This document shows, one piece after another, positions 8,552 through 16,285 of a stretch of DNA of 64,000 nucleotides. The stretch lies in NCBI GenBank assembly GCA_019429465.1, contig JAHYIV010000009.1:1-64000 (forward strand). The letters run 5' to 3'. Every line of letters starts with the position of its first letter. Within the stretch, counting starts at the first letter, position 1. The translations under genes and the position numbers were made by a program. The notes under the pieces were generated by a model that did no database searches, had not been told where the DNA came from, and was given only the letters and a program-made list of their open reading frames with translations. This DNA comes from Desulfoarculaceae bacterium (GTDB taxonomy: Bacteria > Desulfobacterota > Desulfobulbia > Desulfobulbales > Desulfocapsaceae).

Positions 8552-8962
8552 AGAGTGAAGGGTGAAATTGTGAAGCGTGATTTGCCGGCGAGGACAAAGA
8601 AATTTGCATTGCGAGTTATTAAGCTTTGCCAGACAGTGAATGAAACACCTGGGGTGGGCTGGACACTTGGGAACCAGCTCATTCGCTCGGGAACATCTGT
8701 TGGCGCTAATGTTGCCGAAGGTGCAGGTGCTCAGAGTGAAGCAGATTTCCTCACCAAGTACAGTATCGCTCTCAAAGAAGCCCACGAAACCCTGTACTGG
8801 CTCGATCTTATCGAGCTATCAGAGCTCATACCATCTCATCGCCTTGGCGATTTAAAACAGGAATGTAATGAACTGGTCGCCATATTGACTACCATATGCA
8901 AAAAGCTAAAGGACAAACGAAAATGACTCTACCTTTCACCCTTCACCCTTCACATTTTTCAC
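8525..8962. mobile_element. Four-helix-bundle gene cassette with inverted-repeat ends
   Basis: The left edge GTGAAAAATGTAAAATGTG with GAAGAGTGAAGGGTGAAA is mirrored at the right edge by TTTCACCCTTCACCC and CATTTTTCAC. The segment holds only one gene, for a four-helix-bundle protein, and it interrupts an AbiEii-like gene. Proteins of this kind are known from intervening sequences in 23S rRNA genes that are also bordered by inverted repeats. The cassette lacks a transposase, so it would have to be moved by other means. Confidence 0.6.
8555..8926 (+). CDS. Four-helix bundle protein (23S rRNA intervening-sequence type)
   Basis: The 123-residue product has the family landmarks LPARTKKFALRVIKLC at the start, GNQLIRSGTSVGANVAEGAG in the middle and KEAHETLYWLDLI near the third helix. 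Relatives form pentameric four-helix bundles; some lie in 23S rRNA intervening sequences, and the fold is shared with the Avd accessory protein of diversity-generating retroelements. The function is unknown. A GTG at 8555 gives the longest frame; the GTG at 8570 is also possible. It has its own bordering inverted repeats and no coupling to its neighbours. Confidence 0.85.
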   Translation: MKGEIVKRDLPARTKKFALRVIKLCQTVNETPGVGWTLGNQLIRSGTSVGANVAEGAGAQSEADFLTKYSIALKEAHETLYWLDLIELSELIPSHRLGDLKQECNELVAILTTICKKLKDKRK

Positions 8963-8969
8963 TTCAGAA

Positions 8970-11900
8970 ATGAAATTCACCGAGGAAAAACTGGAACAGG
9001 CCATCATCGCCCTGCTGGGCAAGGAGGGCTATCCCCATGTCCTGGGCGAGACGATCAGCCGGGGGGTGGGCGAGGTCCTGATCAAGGAAGACCTCAGAAA
9101 CTTTCTGGCCGGCCAGTATGGCGGCGACAACATCACCCCCGGCGAGATCGACTCTATTGTCCGCAGGCTGGAGCTGTTGCCCGCCTCTGACCTTTACGAC
9201 TCCAACAGGGCGGTTATGAAGATGGTCTCCGACGGCTTCCTCCTCAAGCGGGACGACCGCAGCCAGAAGGATCTCTATATCCAGCTCATCGACTATCATG
9301 ATCTGGCCCAGGCCAATCTCGCCGCCCGTGCACCAGGGCAACAAGCGTATGCCATGGCTGCTGAGGCCAGTCCGCCCTATCTGACCAGCCGCAATATCTA
9401 CAAGATGGTCAACCAGCTGGAGATCAGCGGCTACGAGAAACGCATCCCGGACGGTATCCTCTACATCAACGGCCTGCCCCTGGTGGTCTTTGAGTTCAAG
9501 AGCGCCATCCGTGAGGAGGCCACCATCCACAAAGCTTACGAACAACTGACGGTACGCTATAAGCGCGACATCCCGGAACTCTTCAAATACAACGGCTTCT
9601 GCGTGATCAGCGACGGGGTGAACAACAGGGCCGGTTCCTTGTTTGCCCCTTACGAGTTCTTCTATGGCTGGCGCAAGATTGACGGCGGCGACCTTATCGA
9701 GAAGGATGGTATTGACTCCCTCTACTCCATGATCCGGGGCATGTTTGACCACTGCCGGCTGCGGGACATACTCCGCAACTTCATCTACCTGCCCGACATC
9801 TCGCGGAGGGAAGAAAAGATCCTCTGCCGCTATCCGCAATACTATGCGGCCACCAAGCTCTACGCCAACATCAAGGCCCATCGCCGCCCCGAGGGGGATG
9901 GCAAGGGCGGCACCTATTTCGGGGCCACGGGCTGCGGCAAGTCATTCACCATGCTCTTTCTGGTCCGGCTGCTCATGAAGAGCGTTGACTTTGCCAGCCC
10001 CACCATCGTGCTCATCACCGACCGGACCGACCTGGACGACCAGCTCTCGGCCCAGTTTGTCCATGCCAAGGGCTATATCGGCGACGAGGCCGTGATCAGC
10101 GTCGAGAGCCGCTCCCATCTGCGTGATCTGCTCAAGGGCCGCAACAGCGGCGGCGTCTTCCTGACCACCATCCACAAGTTCACCGAAGACACCGAGCTTC
10201 TCACCGACCGCACCAATGTCATCTGCATCTCCGATGAGGCGCACCGCAGCCAGGTCAACCTGGACCAGAAGATCCGCGTCACCGAAAACGGGGTGCGGCG
10301 CACCTACGGCTTTGCCAAGTACCTGCACGACTCCCTGCCCGGCGCCACCTATGTGGGCTTCACCGGCACGCCCATTGACGCCACCCTGGATGTGTTCGGG
10401 CCGTCGGTGGATTCCTACACCATGACGGAATCGGTGGCCGATGGCATCACCGTCCGCATTGTCTATGAGGGGCGGGCGGCCAAGGTGCTGCTTGATAACA
10501 GCAAGCTTGCGGAGATCGAGGACTATTACGCCCGCTGCGCCGATGAGGGGGCAAGCGTTTACCAGATCGAGGAGAGCAAGAGGGCCAGTGCCCAGATGAA
10601 CGCCATCCTCGGCGACCCTGACCGCATCAAGGCGGTGGCGGCCGACTTTGTCACCCATTACGAAAACCGGGTGAGCGAGGGGGCGACGGTGAGGGGCAAG
10701 GCCATGTTTGTCTGCTCCAGCCGTCCCATTGCCTATGAGTTTTACAAGGAGGTTACCCGCCTGTGCCCTCAGTGGGCGGAGGTCAAAGAGTGTGAGGAGG
10801 GCGTAGAGCTCAGCGAGCAGGAGCGCAAGAAGATCAAGCCCATGGAGCGGATCAAGATGATCATGACCCGGGGTCAGGATGACCCCAAGGAGCTCTATGA
10901 CATGCTGGGCACCAAGGATGATCGCAAGGAGCTGGACCGCCAGTTTAAGAATGGCAAATCCAATTTCAAGATCGCTATTCTGGTGGATATGTGGCTCACC
11001 GGCTTTGATGTGCCCTTCCTTGATACCATGTATATCGACAAGCCCGTGCAGCGCCATAACCTGATCCAGACCATCTCCCGGGTGAACCGCAAGTTTGAGG
11101 ACAAGGAAAAGGGGCTGGTGGTGGATTACATCGGCATCAAGCGCCAGATGAACCTGGCCCTGGCCCACTATTCCAAAACCGACAAGTCAAACATTGAGGA
11201 GGTCGAGCAGTCCATTGTGGTGGTCAAGGACCATCTTGATCTGCTGGCCAGGATCTTTCATAGATTTGATACCGGACCCTATTTCAAGGGGATACCGCTG
11301 GCGCAGCTGGAGTGCCTCAACATGGCGGCCGAGTTTGCCATGATTACCGACAACCAGGAAAAGCGGTTCATGTATCTGGTCCAGCGGTTGAAGGCGGCCT
11401 ATGACATCTGCTGCGGCAGTGACGGTTTCAGCCAGGCGGAGCGGGACCATATCCATTTTTATCTGGCGGTGCGCTCCATTGTCTTCAAACTGACCCGCGG
11501 CGAGGCGCCGGACACCGCCAAGATGAACGCCCGGGTGCGGGAGATGATCCAGGAGGCCCTGGCCAGCGACGGGGTGGAGGAGATCTTCAAGCTGGGCGAG
11601 GACCACGGTAAGGAGGTTGACATCTTTGATGAGGACTATCTGGCCAAGATCGACAAGATCAAGCTGCCCAACACCAAGATCAAGCTCCTGCGGCAGCTCC
11701 TGGCCAAGGCCATTGCCGACTTCAAGAAGGTGAACAAGATAAAGGGCATGGACTTCTCCAAGAAGTTCAAGACCCTTGTTGACCACTATAATGAGCGCAA
11801 GGAACAGGACGTGTGGAACAGCGAGGAGCTGGAAGAGATTGCCGGTGAGATTGTCGACCTGATCCATGCCCTGAAGAAGGAGAAGGAGTCCTTCGGCGAC

Positions 11901-12203
11901 CTTGGTATCGACCTTGAGGAGAAAGCCTTCTATGACATCCTCAAGGCCCTCGCCCGCAAGTATGATTTTGAGTACCCGGAAGACAAATTCCTCCATCTTG
12001 CCAAGGTGGTGAAGCAGGTGGTCGACGACAAGGCCAGATACACCGACTGGAGCCAGCGCGACGACATCAAGGCCGAGCTCAAGGTTGACCTGATTATTGC
12101 CCTGGCCGAGAATGGCTACCCGCCGGTTGATCGGGATGAGGTGTATAAGGAGATTTTCGAGCAGGCGGAGAATTTTAAGCGGTATCAGACTGTAGTAGGG
12201 TGA
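8970..12203 (+). CDS. hsdR: Type I restriction endonuclease subunit HsdR
   Basis: HsdR is the ATP-driven translocase and nuclease of the complex. The 1077-residue protein carries the nuclease half-site RIPDGILYINGLPLVVFEFKSA with the D...E-x-K residues near 160-176, a Walker A motif FGATGCGKS near 316, a DEAH box (SDEAHRSQ) near 420 and late helicase motifs such as TISRVNRKF near 700. The C-terminal third is the helical domain that contacts HsdM. The ATG at 8970 is supported by the duplicate copy that overlaps the rhuM stop. Length and motifs are intact, so the system may be active, but the inserted DNA may have separated it from the hsdM promoter. Confidence 0.96.
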   Translation: MKFTEEKLEQAIIALLGKEGYPHVLGETISRGVGEVLIKEDLRNFLAGQYGGDNITPGEIDSIVRRLELLPASDLYDSNRAVMKMVSDGFLLKRDDRSQKDLYIQLIDYHDLAQANLAARAPGQQAYAMAAEASPPYLTSRNIYKMVNQLEISGYEKRIPDGILYINGLPLVVFEFKSAIREEATIHKAYEQLTVRYKRDIPELFKYNGFCVISDGVNNRAGSLFAPYEFFYGWRKIDGGDLIEKDGIDSLYSMIRGMFDHCRLRDILRNFIYLPDISRREEKILCRYPQYYAATKLYANIKAHRRPEGDGKGGTYFGATGCGKSFTMLFLVRLLMKSVDFASPTIVLITDRTDLDDQLSAQFVHAKGYIGDEAVISVESRSHLRDLLKGRNSGGVFLTTIHKFTEDTELLTDRTNVICISDEAHRSQVNLDQKIRVTENGVRRTYGFAKYLHDSLPGATYVGFTGTPIDATLDVFGPSVDSYTMTESVADGITVRIVYEGRAAKVLLDNSKLAEIEDYYARCADEGASVYQIEESKRASAQMNAILGDPDRIKAVAADFVTHYENRVSEGATVRGKAMFVCSSRPIAYEFYKEVTRLCPQWAEVKECEEGVELSEQERKKIKPMERIKMIMTRGQDDPKELYDMLGTKDDRKELDRQFKNGKSNFKIAILVDMWLTGFDVPFLDTMYIDKPVQRHNLIQTISRVNRKFEDKEKGLVVDYIGIKRQMNLALAHYSKTDKSNIEEVEQSIVVVKDHLDLLARIFHRFDTGPYFKGIPLAQLECLNMAAEFAMITDNQEKRFMYLVQRLKAAYDICCGSDGFSQAERDHIHFYLAVRSIVFKLTRGEAPDTAKMNARVREMIQEALASDGVEEIFKLGEDHGKEVDIFDEDYLAKIDKIKLPNTKIKLLRQLLAKAIADFKKVNKIKGMDFSKKFKTLVDHYNERKEQDVWNSEELEEIAGEIVDLIHALKKEKESFGDLGIDLEEKAFYDILKALARKYDFEYPEDKFLHLAKVVKQVVDDKARYTDWSQRDDIKAELKVDLIIALAENGYPPVDRDEVYKEIFEQAENFKRYQTVVG

Positions 12204-12285
12204 AGTGCAGCTTGAAAAACTATCTGATACCTTGACGGTATAACGAACTGTATTTGATCATGAAGTTCTGTGAAAAAGGAGTGCT

Positions 12286-12399
12286 ATGGTGAATAATTTA
12301 GAGGGTCGGGTCGCTGCGTGTGAAACGGAGATAAAAACTCTAAAAGGGAGGCTCGACTCCGCGCCATTCGACTGCGCCATGACCATTACCTGTCTTTAA
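12286..12399 (+). CDS. Possible small protein, 37 residues
   Basis: A short frame begins five bases after a strong AAGGAG site and codes a charged helical stretch, NLEGRVAACETEIKTLKGRL, that could form a coiled coil. It ends 15 bases before the next gene. It may be a true small protein or the remnant of the 5' end of a larger gene. I do not recognise a family. Confidence 0.3.
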   Translation: MVNNLEGRVAACETEIKTLKGRLDSAPFDCAMTITCL

Positions 12400-12413
12400 G
12401 GAGAGACTGCACC

Positions 12414-13751
12414 ATGGATATTGCCATATTGATTTCCCTTATTTTGCTCAACGGTGTATTCGCCATGTCGGAAATTGCCCTGGTGACCGCCCGCAAGAGC
12501 CGACTTCAGCGGCTGGCCGAGGATGGAGACAAATCTGCCGCTATCGCCATGCGCCTGGGGGAGGAACCGACGCAATTCCTCTCCACCATTCAAATCGGCA
12601 TCACCGCCATCGGCATCCTCAATGGTATTATCGGGGAAGCCGCGCTGGCCGGCCCGCTTGCCGAAGTGCTGCGAGGTCTGGGCCTTGAGGAAAAGGCAAG
12701 CTCCATGGGCGCCACCACCGTCGTGGTGGTGGGAATCACCTATTTTACCATAGTCGTGGGCGAGCTGGTGCCCAAGCGGATCGCCCAGTTCAATGCCGAG
12801 GGTATCGCGCGGGTCATGGCGCCCCCGATCGCGGCGCTGGCAAAACTGTCGCGGCCGTTTGTCTGGCTGCTTTCGGTCTCGACCGACGGCATTTTGCGGT
12901 TTATGGGCAAAAAAGAACTGAGCAGCGCCAATCTGACGGAAGAGGATATTCACGCCATGCTGGTTGAAGGGTCGCAGTCGGGTCTGATCGAGAGACAGGA
13001 GCACGAGATGGTGCGAAATGTGTTCCGGCTGGATGACCGCCAGATATCCTCCCTGATGACGCCGCGCAGTGAAATCGTTTATTTCGATATCGAGCAGCCC
13101 CTGGCAGATAATCTGGAAAACCTGATGAACTCCGACCACTCACGCTACCCGGTATGCCGGGGCGGGATGCACGACACCATTGGGATTATCACCGCCAAAA
13201 GATTGCTCAAGCAGCGTATAAAGGGGGAATCCACCAATATCCAGGAATATCTGCAGCCCGCTATCTTTGTACCCGAGACGCTGACAGGAATGAAACTGCT
13301 GGAACAGTTCCGGGAATCCGGGGTGCAGATGGTCTTTGTCGTTGACGAGTACGGGGAGATTCTGGGTCTGGTTACCTTGCAGGATGTACTGGAGGCATTG
13401 ACAGGGGAGTTCAAGTCGCGAGACCCGGAGGATGTGTGGGCCACTCAGCGCCAGGACGGCTCATGGCTCCTTGATGGTTTGATTCCAGTTCCAGAGCTCA
13501 AGGACCGGCTCGAGTTGAAAGGCGTGCCCGAGGAGAATAAGGGCAGGTATAATACGCTCAGCGGCATGATGATGTGGCTGATCGGCAGCCTTCCCCGTAC
13601 CGGGGATGTTACCGAATGGGAAGGGTGGCGGCTGGAGGTGGTCGATCTCGACGGCAACCGGGTCGACAAGGTCCTGGCCAGCCGCCTGCCGGATGAAGCA
13701 GGTGAGCCGGATATTCCGGAATCGGCTGCCGAAGGTGCAGGCGGACACTGA
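12414..13751 (+). CDS. CorC/HlyC (TlyC)-family membrane protein with CBS pair
   Basis: The 445-residue protein has the usual order: a DUF21 membrane domain (residues 1-190, with FLSTIQIGITAIGILNG), a CBS domain pair (about 205-330, with MTPRSEIVYFD and FVVDEYGEILGLVTLQDVLEA) and a C-terminal CorC/HlyC domain (about 345-430, with YNTLSGMMMWLIG). Relatives are implicated in magnesium or cobalt efflux and haemolysin-like activity in the inner membrane. AAGGAGAG stands upstream of ATG 12414. No operon partner is evident; downstream lies ABC-transporter debris on the other strand. Confidence 0.92.
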   Translation: MDIAILISLILLNGVFAMSEIALVTARKSRLQRLAEDGDKSAAIAMRLGEEPTQFLSTIQIGITAIGILNGIIGEAALAGPLAEVLRGLGLEEKASSMGATTVVVVGITYFTIVVGELVPKRIAQFNAEGIARVMAPPIAALAKLSRPFVWLLSVSTDGILRFMGKKELSSANLTEEDIHAMLVEGSQSGLIERQEHEMVRNVFRLDDRQISSLMTPRSEIVYFDIEQPLADNLENLMNSDHSRYPVCRGGMHDTIGIITAKRLLKQRIKGESTNIQEYLQPAIFVPETLTGMKLLEQFRESGVQMVFVVDEYGEILGLVTLQDVLEALTGEFKSRDPEDVWATQRQDGSWLLDGLIPVPELKDRLELKGVPEENKGRYNTLSGMMMWLIGSLPRTGDVTEWEGWRLEVVDLDGNRVDKVLASRLPDEAGEPDIPESAAEGAGGH

Positions 13752-13875
13752 TATGACCTTTCCGTCTCTCGCGGTCGCCCTCGTTCGGAGGTGGGAAGTC
13801 GCGACCGCTCCATTTTTTCTCCACTGTCCGAATTGGCTCTTCCGCTCTTTATGGCCTGCGGGTCTCCATCGGCTG

Positions 13876-14262
13876 TTACCTGGCAAGACTCTCACGATCG
13901 TTGAGGCCGCCACCGCCCATTGCCAGATAGAAGGCGGCACTGTCGACAAGGCGCCGCGCCAGGGCCTCTGTCAGGCTGATTCGTGTCTGTTGCGACTGCT
14001 GTTTTCAGGGCCAGGACCTCATCCGGTGCGGCCTGGCCGAGGCGGACCCTTTCCCCTGTCAGTCCCAGCTGTTCTTCCTGCGAGAGGAGGATGTTCTCTG
14101 TGACCTTGATCTGCGTGGCCAGCCCGGCCCGGCTGATAACGGTGGTAACGATGTTGCCCGCCAGGGTCAGGCGCGCGCCTGCCAGCTGGTAGCGTTGATA
14201 GTCGACGCGGGCGGCCAGGGCCTCCAGAGCGCGCCGGTTGCCTCCGGCCAGATCGAGCGCGA
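13876..14262 (-). pseudogene. C-terminal remnant of an outer-membrane efflux protein (TolC/NodT type)
   Basis: Read on the minus strand, the fragment has the repeated helical pattern of outer-membrane factors (YQLAGARLTLAGNIVTTVIS, then LLSQEEQLGLTGERVRLGQA) and ends LVDSAAFYLAMGGGG and a TAA at 13876. A frame change near 13985 splits it. Its 5' part is gone: at about 14262 it is fused directly to an ABC ATPase fragment. It is the debris of an export operon. Confidence 0.8.
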
Positions 14263-14534
14263 TCTTGTCGCGGCGCAGAGCGCGCAGGTCGCTGACCTTC
14301 CAGCCGTTATCGTAAATCAGCTCGCCGCCAAGGGTCATGCGCCCGGCCGTCGGCTTGATCACCGCCCCCAGAGCTTTGAGCAGCGTACTTTTGCCGGAGC
14401 CTGAAGGTCCGACCAGGCCGACTACTTCACCCGGGGCCACCTGCATGTCTACGCCTTTCAAGGCATCGACTGCGGTATCGCCACTGCCGTAGCGTTTTTT
14501 TTAACCCTTCGATAAGAATACCTGTGCTCGTCAT
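14263..14534 (-). pseudogene. N-terminal remnant of an ABC transporter ATP-binding protein (MacB/LolD type)
   Basis: The start codon lies at 14534. After MTSTGILIEGLKK a run of eight A residues has changed length, and the correct frame continues as RYGSGDTAVDALKGVDMQV, then the Walker A motif GPSGSGKST and LRALRRDKI. There the gene stops abruptly and continues as an outer-membrane factor. The signature and Walker B motifs are missing. Two independent lesions show that it is dead. Confidence 0.85.
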
Positions 14535-14535
14535 G

Positions 14536-14617
14536 TCAACCTCCTATGGCCTCGGCCGGATCGACCTTGAGGGCGGCGGGGATGGCGTATTCCTGCGACT
14601 TCTCCCGTGACAACAGG
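14536..14617 (-). pseudogene. C-terminal remnant of an FtsX-type ABC permease
   Basis: The minus-strand codons before the ATPase start read SQEYAIPAALKVDPAEAIGG and a stop. The ending VDPAEAI is the usual C terminus of MacB/FtsX-type permeases, and the stop lies one base from the ATPase start codon. The rest of the permease is absent; the DNA before it is unrelated intergenic sequence. Confidence 0.65.
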
Positions 14618-14740
14618 GGAACATGATAAAAATGGACACTTTCTTCAGAGTGGATTAAATTCTCAGCGGAAACGTGGTCAATGATAAAAAAAGATGAAGG
14701 ATGACGGCAGGAATTTATTTACTGCTGGGACAGGATTTTT

Positions 14741-15712
14741 ATGACACTTGCTTTTCTTGCTCTAGCCTCTGGTCTGGCGCTCCTGGTCTGGAGCGCCGAC
14801 CGCTTTGTCGAGGGCTCAGCCGCCACTGCCCGTTATTTCGGCATGCCGCCGCTCTTGATCGGTATGGTCGTCGTCGGCTTTGGCACCTCTGCTCCTGAAA
14901 TGGTGGTCTCGGCAATCTCGGCGTCACAAGGAAACCCAGGCCTCGCCCTCGGCAACGCCTACGGATCGAATATCGCCAATATCGGACTGATCCTGGGAGT
15001 AACAGCCTTGATCAGTCCGATTGCCGTCCATTCGCAGGTGCTGCGCCAGGAGCTGCCGATTCTCCTGGCCATCACGGCCCTGGCTGCCTGTCAGATCTGG
15101 GACGGTGAACTCAGCCGCACCGATGCCCTGGTGCTTCTGGCGGTCTTCGGCGGTCTGATGACGTGGACCATCCGCCAGGGTCTGCGCCGGCGGGCAGATG
15201 CCCTGGCCGCTGAAATAGAGCAGGAGCTTGAGGAGCACGCCATGCCGATGAAGCGGGCCTGCTTCTGGCTGGTGACCGGCCTGCTCCTGCTGGTCGCCAG
15301 TTCCCGTATCCTGGTCTGGGGGGCGGTGGAGGTGGCGCACGGCTTTGGGGTCAGTGATCTGATTATCGGGTTGACCATTGTGGCGATCGGCACTTCGCTG
15401 CCCGAGCTGGCGGCCTCGGTGATTGCTACCCGCAAGGGTGAACATGATATTGCCCTCGGCAATATCATCGGCTCCAATATCTTTAATACCCTGGCCGTGG
15501 TCGGTATCGCCGGCGCGATTCATCCTCTGGCCGTGGCCCGGGAGGTGCTCTCCCGGGACGCCTTTTTCGTAGCGCTTCTCACGGTCTCTCTCTTGGTCTT
15601 CGGTTACGGATTCCGGGGGCCGGGCCATATCAATCGAGTTGAAGGGGCACTCTTGCTGGTCAGTTATGTTGGCTACACCGCTTATCTTGTGACGACAGCT
15701 TTTGGCCGGTGA
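14741..15712 (+). CDS. Calcium/sodium antiporter (CaCA family)
   Basis: The 323-residue inner-membrane protein has the two inverted alpha-repeats of Ca2+/cation antiporters: VVGFGTSAPEMVVS with GNAYGSNIANIGLILG in the first half and IVAIGTSLPELAASV with GNIIGSNIFNTLAVVG in the second. The acidic residues in the two TS-PE motifs bind the ions. About ten membrane segments surround a cytoplasmic loop near residues 150-165. Length and motifs match YrbG-type exchangers. It stands alone, between the dead export operon and a dispersed repeat. Confidence 0.92.
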   Translation: MTLAFLALASGLALLVWSADRFVEGSAATARYFGMPPLLIGMVVVGFGTSAPEMVVSAISASQGNPGLALGNAYGSNIANIGLILGVTALISPIAVHSQVLRQELPILLAITALAACQIWDGELSRTDALVLLAVFGGLMTWTIRQGLRRRADALAAEIEQELEEHAMPMKRACFWLVTGLLLLVASSRILVWGAVEVAHGFGVSDLIIGLTIVAIGTSLPELAASVIATRKGEHDIALGNIIGSNIFNTLAVVGIAGAIHPLAVAREVLSRDAFFVALLTVSLLVFGYGFRGPGHINRVEGALLLVSYVGYTAYLVTTAFGR

Positions 15713-15860
15713 GCTGGGGCATTGCCCTGTTGGAATATTGTAAGTGCCCAATAAACCCCTCCACCTGTCTTGTCCACAAGCAATTGCGTTTGCGTCAAGT
15801 TCCAGGGGAGCAGAGCCGGCAGGTAATCTTCCGGAAAAGTGGCCAGGGGTAAGGGGTAGA

Positions 15861-15996
15861 GTCTTTGCGAGCGTCAGCGAAGCAATCCAGAGAACCCGGG
15901 CCATCTGTGCGAACGGGGGTGAAGTAACGCAGGAGGTCTTAGTGACCGTGGTCCCACACCTCTGGGCTGCCACGTTGCTGCGCGCCTCGCAGTGAC
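15861..15996. repeat. Dispersed inverted-repeat element
   Basis: The ends GTCTTTGCGAGCG and CGCCTCGCAGTGAC are imperfect complements, with AGCGAAGCAATCC and GTTGCTGCG inside them. Sequences of this GTCATTGCGAGC type are widespread repeats in bacterial genomes. This copy lies at the broken 5' edge of a DUF486 gene fragment. Confidence 0.7.
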
Positions 15997-16022
15997 GGGT
16001 GCGGGAATAAAAAAAGATGCGG

Positions 16023-16255
16023 TTCTTTTGGCGCCTACGGAATATCTGTTCCAGATCCCTGCCAATCGTATCGGCCATCAGGTAATGAATGTGGGCCAGT
16101 TGAAGATCCTGCAGGAGGTGATCACCCTGACGGTCTTTGTCCCCTTTTCGCTGTTTTATATGCAAGAAAAGCTGTCACTGGACTATCTGTGGGCCGGTTT
16201 GTGTCTGCTCGGGGCGGTGTTTTTTCTGTTCCGTTCCAGGATCATGGGGGGGTGA
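16023..16255 (+). pseudogene. C-terminal fragment of a DUF486/DMT-family membrane protein
   Basis: The codons read EYLFQIPANRIGHQVMNVGQ, KILQEVITLTVFVPFSLFYM and DYLWAGLCLLGAVFFLF, the last two thirds of the small DUF486 transporter family (about 115 residues). The N-terminal membrane helix is missing. The open frame does extend back into the dispersed repeat, but that part has no similarity to the family, so the gene was probably broken by the repeat. Confidence 0.75.
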
Positions 16256-16285
16256 TGCCGGTTGCCAAGGGCTCTCGGGGGCAGC

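Noticed and set aside
13892-14461. A real 189-residue ABC ATPase
   Set aside because: Only the first 70 residues are ATPase; the rest is the end of an outer-membrane efflux protein, and the normal start codon is out of frame.
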